Source of the DNA: an uncultured Actinomyces sp.
Lineage (GTDB): Bacteria; Actinomycetota; Actinomycetes; Actinomycetales; Actinomycetaceae
Reading direction: 5' to 3'
NCBI GenBank assembly: GCA_916719935.1
Contig: CAKAPY010000120.1
Location: 1 to 5,030, forward strand
DNA length: 5,030 nt
Shown here: in pieces, positions 1-5,030 of the stretch
How positions within the stretch are numbered: the first letter of the stretch is position 1
How the letters are laid out: each line of letters starts with the position of its first letter
Made by a program: the position numbers and the translations under genes
The notes under the pieces: generated by a model
Databases searched by the model: none
Seen by the model: only the letters and a program-made list of their open reading frames with translations
What the model was told of the DNA's origin: nothing

Positions 1-1
1 T

Positions 2-64
2 GATGGTGCACACTGGATTTATGACTGGGCAGATAACGGGACGGTAGTTATCAGCCACTACTAA
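2..64 (+). CDS. C-terminal end of an unidentified upstream protein (partial)
   Basis: Reading from position 2 gives 20 sense codons ending in ...DWADNGTVVISHY and a TAA stop at 62-64. The stop lies directly against the rarA ribosome binding site and 12 bases before the rarA ATG, which is the spacing expected of two genes in one operon. The peptide is rich in aromatic residues (two Trp, two Tyr) and has no low-complexity character. I do not recognise the family. In many actinobacteria the gene before rarA is aspS, but this tail does not resemble the usual AspRS C-terminus, so I give no function. A 20-codon open stretch can arise by chance, and the minus strand is also open here, so the call rests mainly on where the stop falls. 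Confidence 0.45.
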   Translation, partial: DGAHWIYDWADNGTVVISHY

Positions 65-70
65 AGGTGA
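65..70 (+). promoter_or_regulatory. Ribosome binding site deciding the rarA start
   Basis: AGGTGA at 65-70 is a good Shine-Dalgarno match and sits 6 bases before the ATG at 77. The alternative in-frame GTG at 71 would directly abut this site with no spacer, which is unfavourable for initiation. The ATG at 77 is therefore the better start. Confidence 0.7.
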
Positions 71-76
71 GTGAAG

Positions 77-1453
77 ATGGATCTCTTTGATACGCAGGGG
101 ATCGAAGATTTCGGGACTCCGGTAGTTGATGACCATGCGCCACTCGCGGTTCGGATGCGTCCGCAAAGCGCTGATGAGATTGTTGGCCAGCAACACCTGC
201 TTAAGCCGGGATCGCCTCTGCGTAGACTTCTCACTCCATCTACTGATTCCCCCGCGGGTTTAAGCTCTGTGATTTTATGGGGACCTCCGGGAACCGGAAA
301 GACCACTCTTGCCTATCTGATCGCACGTGCTTCTGGCCGGAGATTCTGCGAGGTTTCTGCAGTCACATCCGGGGTAAAAGACCTTCGTGATGTGATCTCA
401 CAAGCGCGGCGAGGCCTGACAACAACAGGAGAGGAAACGATCCTTTTTGTTGATGAGGTTCATCGTTTTTCAAAATCACAGCAGGATGCTCTTCTTCCAG
501 CTGTCGAAAATCGTTGGGTAACCCTAGTAGCTGCAACGACAGAGAACCCATCCTTTTCGGTGATTTCTCCGCTTCTCTCTCGTTCCTTACTTCTTACTCT
601 TCATGCGTTGAGCAGTGAAGATCTCTCCCTTCTTCTTGATCGTGCCTTGACAAGTGAATCGGGATTGAAGTCTCTTTTTACCCTATCTGTAGATGCCCGC
701 TCAGCTTTGTTGCGCTTGGCAGGCGCAGATGCTCGCAAGGCCCTGACTCTTCTCGAGGCTGCAGCGGCCTCGTGCCTTGAGCGCGGGGGAGAGGGCCAGC
801 TAGCGGAAGAGGGGAGCGCTCCTCGGGAAATCGAAATCGTCGATGTTGAGAATGCTGCGAACCAAGCTTTAGTGCGTTGGGATCAAGATCAGCACTACGA
901 CGTGGCAAGCGCCTTCATTAAATCGATGCGCGGATCTGATGTTGATGCGGCTATCCACTATCTTGCGCGCATGCTTGAAGCAGGGGAAGACCCGCGCTTC
1001 ATCGCGCGACGCATTATGATCTGCGCCGCGGAAGATGTTGGAATGGCCGCACCCGAGGTCCTCACCACGGCTGTTTCTGCAGCGCAAGCGGTTGCAATGG
1101 TCGGAATGCCAGAAGCGCGAATTATTCTGAGTGAAGCTGTGATTGCGGTGGCAGTTGCCCCAAAGTCTAATCGCGCTTACCTTGCTATTGACGCTGCCTT
1201 GGGGGATATCCGTCAAGGAAAAGGGGGGCCTGTTCCTACGCACCTCCGGGATGCTCATTACAGTGGTGCTCAAGCTCTTGGACACGGCGTGGACTACATC
1301 TATGCGCACGATGCACCTCACCATGTCGCGGCCCAGCACTATCTGCCCGAAGATCTTCGCGGAACGTCCTACTACCGTCCAACGACGAATGGCAATGAGG
1401 CTATGCTCACGAAACGCTTAGCTGCGCTTCGCGAATTGCTTAAAGTACGTTAG
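77..1453 (+). CDS. rarA: Replication-associated recombination protein A (RarA/MgsA), AAA+ ATPase
   Basis: This encodes a 458-residue cytoplasmic AAA+ ATPase of the RarA/MgsA/WRNIP1 family, related to clamp-loader subunits and RuvB. The family forms tetramers that act on DNA ends and stalled replication forks and influence recombination there. Visible motifs, numbered from ATG 77, are the N-terminal family signature PLAVRMRP with IVGQQHLL (22-42), Walker A GPPGTGKT (69-76), Walker B ILFVDEVHRF (122-131), sensor 1 ATTENPSF (153-160), the arginine-finger segment SPLLSR with R169, and sensor 2 DARKALTLLE with R220. The C-terminal oligomerisation region has the usual FIKSMRGSD (280-288), RRIMICAAEDVG (311-322) and GPVPTHLRDAHY (384-395) blocks. 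Length and motifs are complete, so the protein looks intact. A GTG at 71 would add two residues, but the ribosome binding site favours ATG 77. It probably belongs to the same transcript as the gene ending at 64. No clear terminator follows it, so read-through into rpsD is possible. Confidence 0.95.
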   Translation: MDLFDTQGIEDFGTPVVDDHAPLAVRMRPQSADEIVGQQHLLKPGSPLRRLLTPSTDSPAGLSSVILWGPPGTGKTTLAYLIARASGRRFCEVSAVTSGVKDLRDVISQARRGLTTTGEETILFVDEVHRFSKSQQDALLPAVENRWVTLVAATTENPSFSVISPLLSRSLLLTLHALSSEDLSLLLDRALTSESGLKSLFTLSVDARSALLRLAGADARKALTLLEAAAASCLERGGEGQLAEEGSAPREIEIVDVENAANQALVRWDQDQHYDVASAFIKSMRGSDVDAAIHYLARMLEAGEDPRFIARRIMICAAEDVGMAAPEVLTTAVSAAQAVAMVGMPEARIILSEAVIAVAVAPKSNRAYLAIDAALGDIRQGKGGPVPTHLRDAHYSGAQALGHGVDYIYAHDAPHHVAAQHYLPEDLRGTSYYRPTTNGNEAMLTKRLAALRELLKVR

Positions 1454-1462
1454 ACTGATCCG

Positions 1463-1480
1463 GTTGTCTTATTGGGCAAC
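1463..1480 (+). other. Small hairpin downstream of rarA
   Basis: GTTGTC (1463-1468) can pair with GGCAAC (1475-1480) through six base pairs, one of them G-U, around a 6-base loop. No T-run follows, so it is not a standard intrinsic terminator. It may protect the rarA mRNA 3' end, form the first element of the structured rpsD leader, or be chance. Confidence 0.3.
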
Positions 1481-1488
1481 GTATACCT

Positions 1489-1547
1489 GGGGTCTTAGCC
1501 GACGGTGATATGCCTGGAGTTGACCCCGCATTCGTTTTACGAATGCG
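1489..1547 (+). promoter_or_regulatory. Structured 5' leader of rpsD: candidate S4 autoregulatory element
   Basis: Two helices can form back to back just before rpsD. GGGGTC (1489-1494) pairs perfectly with GACCCC (1522-1527) across a 27-base internal segment. Next to it, CGCATTCGT (1527-1535) pairs perfectly with ACGAATGCG (1539-1547) over 9 bp with a TTT loop; the two helices compete only for C1527. The second hairpin ends 11 bases before the ribosome binding site. No U-run follows, so it is not a terminator. Many ribosomal protein genes are controlled by their own product binding a leader RNA, and S4 is a known translational autoregulator in E. coli and B. subtilis, so this is a reasonable candidate. 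That function is inferred. The 9-bp dyad could also be a DNA operator. I found no convincing -35/-10 pair in the 120-bp gap, so it is not shown that transcription starts upstream of these elements other than by read-through from rarA. Confidence 0.45.
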
Positions 1548-1558
1548 ACATAAGAGAC

Positions 1559-1566
1559 AGGAAAGG
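1559..1566 (+). promoter_or_regulatory. Ribosome binding site deciding the rpsD start
   Basis: AGGAAAGG lies 7 bases before the ATG at 1574. It fixes the S4 start at MAHNRSRK and argues against the longer in-frame reading from 1505. That reading would add 23 residues without S4 similarity and would run through the hairpin region. Confidence 0.8.
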
Positions 1567-1573
1567 TCATTTA

Positions 1574-2197
1574 ATGGCTCACAATCGTTCACGCAAGCAG
1601 GTGCGCGAGTCCCGCGCGCTGGGCTTTGCTCTCACCCCGAAGGCTGTTCGTTATTTCGAAAAGCGTCCGTATGGTCCCGGCGAACACGGTCGTACCCGTC
1701 GCCGCCAGGAATCTGACTACGCTGTTCGTCTGAAGGAAAAGCAGCGTCTGCGCGCTCAGTACGGCATTCGTGAGGCTCAGATGCGTCACGTCTTCGAAGA
1801 AGCACGTCGTACTGCTGGCCTGACCGGTGAGAACTTGGTCGAGCTCCTTGAAATGCGTCTTGACGCTCTGGTGCTGCGTGCAGGTTTTGCTCGCACCATC
1901 CAGCAGGCACGTCAGTTCGTCGTTCACCGTCATATCATGGTTGACGGCAAGATCGTCGATCGTCCCTCCTTCCGTGTGAAGCCGGGACAGACCCTGCAGG
2001 TCAAGCCGAAGTCTCAGACCAGCGTCCCCTTCGAGATTGCAGCTGAGGGCATCAACCAGGAAGCTCTTCCCGCAACTCCCGATTACCTGGACGTTGACAT
2101 TGCTCGCCTGAAGGCAACGCTGGTGCGTCGCCCGAAGCGCGCTGAAGTTCCCGTCACCTGCGACGTGCAGATGGTCGTCGAACACTACTCGCGCTGA
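1574..2197 (+). CDS. rpsD: 30S ribosomal protein S4
   Basis: This encodes a 207-residue S4, a primary binder of the 16S rRNA 5' domain that helps nucleate small-subunit assembly and lines the mRNA entry channel. The family signature FEKRPYGPGEHGR is at residues 28-40, followed by SDYAVRLKEKQRLRAQYGI (47-65). The S4 RNA-binding fold spans about 94-150 (MRLDALVLRAGFARTIQQAR, then VHRHIMVDGKIVDRPSFRVKPGQ), and the C-terminus ends VVEHYSR. The length is normal. The N-terminus lacks the four zinc-binding cysteines of the C+ form of S4; the only cysteine is C196. The sequence resembles the Bifidobacterium/Actinomyces type more than the Mycobacterium type. Codon choice is visibly more biased toward preferred codons (CGT, CTG, AAG, GTC) than in rarA, as expected for a highly expressed gene. 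Here rpsD stands apart from the rpsM-rpsK-rpoA cluster where many bacteria keep it, and it is followed at once by a terminator. It therefore probably has its own control through the leader upstream. Confidence 0.97.
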   Translation: MAHNRSRKQVRESRALGFALTPKAVRYFEKRPYGPGEHGRTRRRQESDYAVRLKEKQRLRAQYGIREAQMRHVFEEARRTAGLTGENLVELLEMRLDALVLRAGFARTIQQARQFVVHRHIMVDGKIVDRPSFRVKPGQTLQVKPKSQTSVPFEIAAEGINQEALPATPDYLDVDIARLKATLVRRPKRAEVPVTCDVQMVVEHYSR

Positions 2198-2208
2198 GTG
2201 TGTCTTCT

Positions 2209-2246
2209 AAGACCCCGAGGGTTTCCCTCGGGGTCTTGTTCTTTTT
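2209..2246 (+). terminator. Strong intrinsic terminator after rpsD
   Basis: Eleven bases after the rpsD stop, GACCCCGAGGG (2211-2221) pairs perfectly with CCCTCGGGGTC (2225-2235) around a TTT loop. The flanking AA (2209-2210) and TT (2236-2237) extend the stem to 13 bp. A T-rich tail follows, including TTTTT at 2242-2246. This is a textbook factor-independent terminator and should separate rpsD transcription from alaS. Confidence 0.93.
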
Positions 2247-2288
2247 GTCGAGTCGTCTTGTCAATACACGATTCTTATTGATGTCCAC

Positions 2289-2294
2289 TAATAT
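2289..2294 (+). promoter_or_regulatory. Likely -10 element of the alaS promoter, giving a leaderless mRNA
   Basis: TAATAT at 2289-2294 fits the actinobacterial TANNNT -10 consensus. Usual spacing puts transcription initiation at about 2300-2303, on or within three bases of the alaS ATG at 2303. A -35 is poor: TACACG at 2265-2270, with an 18-bp spacer, matches TTGACA at three of six positions. A better -35 hexamer, TTGTCA at 2258-2263, is 25 bp from this -10, which is too far. No proper Shine-Dalgarno precedes the ATG; there is only GGGG at 2295-2298. This supports leaderless initiation, which is common in actinobacteria. The strong terminator upstream means alaS needs a promoter in this 56-base gap. 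Confidence 0.5.
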
Positions 2295-2302
2295 GGGGTA
2301 CT

Positions 2303-5011
2303 ATGCGCACTTCTGAAATTCGTCAACGTTGGCTTGACTACTTTGCATCGCAAGGACACGAGATTCGTCCATCCGTTTCTTTGGTGTCTCCTGAGCCTTC
2401 TATTTTGTTCACCATCGCTGGTATGGTGCCCTTCATTCCTTACATCACCGGTGTTGAACCGGCACCTTGGCCCAGGGCTGCATCCGTTCAAAAGTGCATT
2501 CGTACGAACGATATCGACAACGTCGGTCGCACGACCCGTCACGGTACCTTCTTCCAGATGAATGGTAATTTCTCCTTCGGTGATTACTTCAAAGAAGGTG
2601 CTATTCACTTCGCGTGGGATTTGCTCACTGGTTCGCAATCGGAAGGCAAGTATGGCCTTGATGGCGATCGCATGTGGGTCACCATTTGGGAAAAGGACGA
2701 CGAGGCATTTGATGTTCTGACTAAGCAGGTCGGAATGGACCCTCGCCACATTGTGCGTCTGCCCCGAGAAGAGAACTTCTGGGACACCGGTCAGCCCGGT
2801 CCTGCAGGTCCCTGCTGCGAGTGGCACTACGACCGTGGCCCTGCTTATGGTCCCGAGGCCGTGGGGGGCAATGTTGACCCGGGCGGCGACCGCTATCTTG
2901 AGCTGTGGAATCTGGTTTTTGACCAGTACATGCGCGGCGAGGGAAGCGGTAAGGATTACCCGCTGTTGGGTGAGCTTGACCAGAAAGCGATCGATACCGG
3001 TGCAGGTTTGGAACGTTTGGCTTTCGTCATGCAAGACAAGCCGAATATGTATGAGATCGATGAGGTTTACCCCGTTATCGCTGCCGCTGAGGAGATGAGC
3101 GGTAAGCGCTACGGTCTTGGTGCTGCCGGTCCCGAGGCCGGTGCCGCCTACGACGATGACGTTCGCCTGCGTGTGGTCGCTGACCACGTACGCTCTTCGC
3201 TGATGTTGATTGGTGATGGAGTCCGGCCTGGAAATGACGGCCGCGGTTATGTTCTTCGTCGCCTCATTCGACGTGCAGTTCGTTCGATGCGTTTGCTCGG
3301 TGTTGATACGGCTACGATGCCGACCCTGCTCACTGCTTCAAAGGAAGCGATGAAGGCTTCCTACCCTGAACTCGAAGAGAATTGGGGAACAATTTCTGAA
3401 GTGGCATATGCGGAAGAAGATGCCTTCCGTCGTACTCTTACTGCAGGTACCACTATTCTTGATGCCGCAGTTGAGAAGGCAAAGGCCGCTCCGGGTGCTC
3501 CAATGATTTCTGGCGAAGCGGCATTCTCACTTCACGATACCTATGGCTTCCCGATTGACCTGACTCTGGAGATGGCGTCGGAACAGGGCGTCCAGGTTGA
3601 CGAGGCTGCTTTCCGTGCGCTTATGGAGGAACAGAAGGAACGCGCACGTGCTGATGCTCGTGCGAAGAAGACCGGCCACACTGATGTTCGTATTTTCCAC
3701 GATATCGAAAAGGAACTCGGCGGCGGTTCAACTTTTGTTGGCTACACAGAGAGCGCCTCGGACGCCCAAGTCGCCGGCCTGCTGGTTGACGGCATTCCAA
3801 CCCCTGCGGTCAGTGCGCCCGCAGAAGTAGAAATCATCCTGGACCGAACCCCCTTCTATGCGGAAATGGGTGGTCAGCTCGCTGATCACGGCACCATTCG
3901 ACTTGCTGATGGCGGTGTTATCGAGGTTCATGACGTGCAGGCGCCTGTTCGCGGTCTTTCCGTACATCGTGGCACCCTGACTGAGGGGACTGCGACGTTG
4001 GGGGAGAAGGCTTTTGCGCAGATCGACACTGAGCGTCGACTTGCTATCGCCCGTGCTCACACTGCAACTCACATGGTCTATGCGGGACTGCGACGCATTG
4101 TTAACAAAGATGCGGAACAAGCAGGTAGCGAGAACTCGCCTTCACGCTTGCGCTTTGATTTCACGAACTCAAGTTCGCTTGGCGAAGGACAGCTGAACGA
4201 AATTGAAAGCCTTGTCAACGAAAAGCTTGCACAAAATCTCCCTGTGAATACTGAGGTTATGTCTCTTGATGAGGCCAAACGCTCGGGTGCGATTGCACTC
4301 TTCGGAGAGAAGTACGGTTCTGAGGTCCGAGTGGTAACTATCGGTGACAACTTCGATCGTGAGCTTTGCGGTGGTACTCATGTTCCATCCACTGGTCATC
4401 TTGGACGCGTCACCATCTTGGGCGAAGGATCCATTGGTTCAGGTGTTCGTCGTATCGATGCGCTTGTCGGTGATGGGGCATATTCCTTCCAAGCGAAGGA
4501 ACACGCGTTAGTTTCGCAACTGACCTCCATGTTGGGTGGTCGCCCTGATGAACTCGCGACGCGACTTGAGTCTGTCATGACTCGTCTTCGTGATGCTGAG
4601 AAGGAACTTCAGAAGATTCGCGAGCAGCAGGCTCTAGCCGAAGCCGCTCTTCTTGCGCAGAATGCTTGTAAGATCGGTAAATTTACTTCGGTTGTTGCGC
4701 CCGTTGGTGCTCTTGGTACGGCAGATGAGCTCCGTGCAATGGCAACTGATGTGCGTGAACGTCTGGGCAATGATGGCCCAGTTTTGGTTGCTCTTGCGGC
4801 AATCATTAACGGGAAGCCCATGGTAACTGTTGCAACCAACGATCTAGCGCGTCAGCACAGTGCGCGCGCGGGACAGTTTGTCCGTCGCGCCGCAAAGATT
4901 CTCGGCGGCGGCGGCGGAGGTCGTGATGACCTTGCTCAGGGCGGTGGCTCAAACTCCGCTGCAATTGACGACGCATTGGCGGATGTGAACGAGCAGATTA
5001 AAGAACTGTGA
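2303..5011 (+). CDS. alaS: Alanyl-tRNA synthetase (AlaRS)
   Basis: This encodes a 902-residue cytoplasmic class II synthetase that charges tRNA-Ala with alanine and hydrolyses mischarged Ser- or Gly-tRNA-Ala. The aminoacylation domain (about 1-255) shows the conserved RHGTFFQMNGNFSFGDYFKE block (79-98) and the class II motif 3 DTGAGLERLAF (231-241). The tRNA-recognition region (about 256-460) has RVVADHVRS (290-298), NDGRGYVLRRLIRRA (311-325) and DTYGFPIDL (412-420); by motif position N311 and D412 may match the E. coli residues reported to read the G3:U70 pair. The editing domain carries all four expected metal-binding side chains, in HTATH (H586, H590) and CGGTH (C689, H693). A charged helical stretch (about 745-790) links to the C-Ala domain, with its glycine-rich GGGGGGRDDLAQGGG segment (868-882). 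The protein is full length and nothing is missing. The start MRTSEIRQRW matches actinobacterial AlaRS N-termini, so ATG 2303 is secure despite the lack of a ribosome binding site. Its stop overlaps the next gene. Confidence 0.98.
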   Translation: MRTSEIRQRWLDYFASQGHEIRPSVSLVSPEPSILFTIAGMVPFIPYITGVEPAPWPRAASVQKCIRTNDIDNVGRTTRHGTFFQMNGNFSFGDYFKEGAIHFAWDLLTGSQSEGKYGLDGDRMWVTIWEKDDEAFDVLTKQVGMDPRHIVRLPREENFWDTGQPGPAGPCCEWHYDRGPAYGPEAVGGNVDPGGDRYLELWNLVFDQYMRGEGSGKDYPLLGELDQKAIDTGAGLERLAFVMQDKPNMYEIDEVYPVIAAAEEMSGKRYGLGAAGPEAGAAYDDDVRLRVVADHVRSSLMLIGDGVRPGNDGRGYVLRRLIRRAVRSMRLLGVDTATMPTLLTASKEAMKASYPELEENWGTISEVAYAEEDAFRRTLTAGTTILDAAVEKAKAAPGAPMISGEAAFSLHDTYGFPIDLTLEMASEQGVQVDEAAFRALMEEQKERARADARAKKTGHTDVRIFHDIEKELGGGSTFVGYTESASDAQVAGLLVDGIPTPAVSAPAEVEIILDRTPFYAEMGGQLADHGTIRLADGGVIEVHDVQAPVRGLSVHRGTLTEGTATLGEKAFAQIDTERRLAIARAHTATHMVYAGLRRIVNKDAEQAGSENSPSRLRFDFTNSSSLGEGQLNEIESLVNEKLAQNLPVNTEVMSLDEAKRSGAIALFGEKYGSEVRVVTIGDNFDRELCGGTHVPSTGHLGRVTILGEGSIGSGVRRIDALVGDGAYSFQAKEHALVSQLTSMLGGRPDELATRLESVMTRLRDAEKELQKIREQQALAEAALLAQNACKIGKFTSVVAPVGALGTADELRAMATDVRERLGNDGPVLVALAAIINGKPMVTVATNDLARQHSARAGQFVRRAAKILGGGGGGRDDLAQGGGSNSAAIDDALADVNEQIKEL

Positions 5012-5030
5012 TGCGACCTGGAGTTCGTCT
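5011..5030 (+). CDS. ruvX: Start of RuvX/YqgF Holliday junction resolvase-like protein (partial)
   Basis: A new reading frame begins at the alaS stop: ATG at 5011-5013 overlaps the TGA by one base, and an in-frame GTG at 5008 would overlap it by four. The visible codons read MRPGVR followed by a codon starting CT, most likely Leu. This agrees with actinobacterial RuvX proteins, which often begin MRxGVRLGVDVG, and with the common actinobacterial order alaS, ruvX, mltG, aroE. RuvX is an RNase H-fold nuclease implicated in 16S rRNA 5' maturation and possibly Holliday junction resolution. Only six full codons are present, so the call leans heavily on gene order. No clear Shine-Dalgarno precedes it, so translation is probably coupled to alaS on a shared mRNA. 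Confidence 0.6.

Noticed and set aside
71..76. GTG at 71 as the rarA start.
   Set aside because: It abuts the Shine-Dalgarno sequence with no spacer, whereas ATG 77 has a 6-base spacer and gives the familiar MDLF N-terminus.
869..1339. Long minus-strand open frame opposite rarA, and similar ones opposite rpsD and alaS (for example 1589-2185 and 2288-3187).
   Set aside because: They lie wholly opposite well-supported conserved genes, show no recognisable domains, and are typical antisense shadows in moderately GC-rich coding DNA.
1451..1456. TAGACT at the rarA stop codon as a possible -10 element for rpsD.
   Set aside because: It fits TANNNT, but the hexamer 17 bp upstream (TTCGCG, 1428-1433) is a poor -35. 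Such matches are common by chance, so I did not list it as a promoter.
1520..1525. TTGACC as a -35 element for rpsD.
   Set aside because: No acceptable -10 lies 16-19 bp downstream, and the bases overlap the leader helices.
1505..1573. In-frame N-terminal extension of S4 from an upstream start at 1505.
   Set aside because: The added 23 residues do not resemble S4, they run across the hairpin region, and a good ribosome binding site at 1559-1566 serves the ATG at 1574.
2293..2316. Seven-codon out-of-frame mini-ORF (MGYYAHF) overlapping the alaS start, as a possible regulatory leader peptide.
   Set aside because: It has no ribosome binding site, and its ATG lies inside or upstream of the predicted transcription start, so it would probably not be on the main mRNA.
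5017..5025. CCTGGAGTT at the ruvX start is identical to 1513-1521 in the rpsD leader.
   Set aside because: A 9-base match falling in coding sequence with clear RuvX-like codons is best explained by chance.

Overview
The window is an ordinary, densely packed housekeeping segment of an actinobacterial chromosome, with all genes on the + strand. It holds the tail of an unidentified gene, then rarA (AAA+ replication-fork/recombination protein), rpsD (ribosomal protein S4), alaS (alanyl-tRNA synthetase), and the first codons of what is very probably ruvX (YqgF-type Holliday junction resolvase-like protein). The actinobacterial assignment rests on three things. The S4 is a cysteine-poor form with an N-terminus of the Bifidobacterium/Actinomyces type. 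The AlaRS N-terminus begins MRTSEIRQRWLDYF. The order rarA, rpsD, alaS, ruvX is familiar from that phylum. Base composition looks moderate for the phylum (by eye in the mid-50s percent GC, not computed), so a lower-GC member of Actinomycetaceae or a relative is a reasonable guess, not a firm one.

Layout: positions 2-64 are probably the last 20 codons of an upstream gene whose stop abuts the rarA ribosome binding site. rarA follows at 77-1453. The 120 bp between rarA and rpsD carry no gene but hold a chain of possible RNA hairpins, including a perfect 9-bp stem with a 3-nt loop just upstream of the rpsD ribosome binding site; this looks like a structured mRNA leader. rpsD (1574-2197) is closed by a strong intrinsic terminator (2209-2246). 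alaS (2303-5011) then has its own likely promoter, with a -10 element so close to the ATG that the mRNA is probably leaderless. ruvX overlaps the alaS stop and runs off the window, so alaS and ruvX are probably co-transcribed.

Functionally the segment combines translation (S4, AlaRS) with genome maintenance (RarA, RuvX). The genes are linked by position more than by pathway. I see no mobile element, CRISPR array, toxin-antitoxin pair, defence gene, tRNA or rRNA, and no sign of a new multi-gene system. The points most worth checking are the structured rpsD leader (possible S4 autoregulation) and the apparently leaderless start of alaS.
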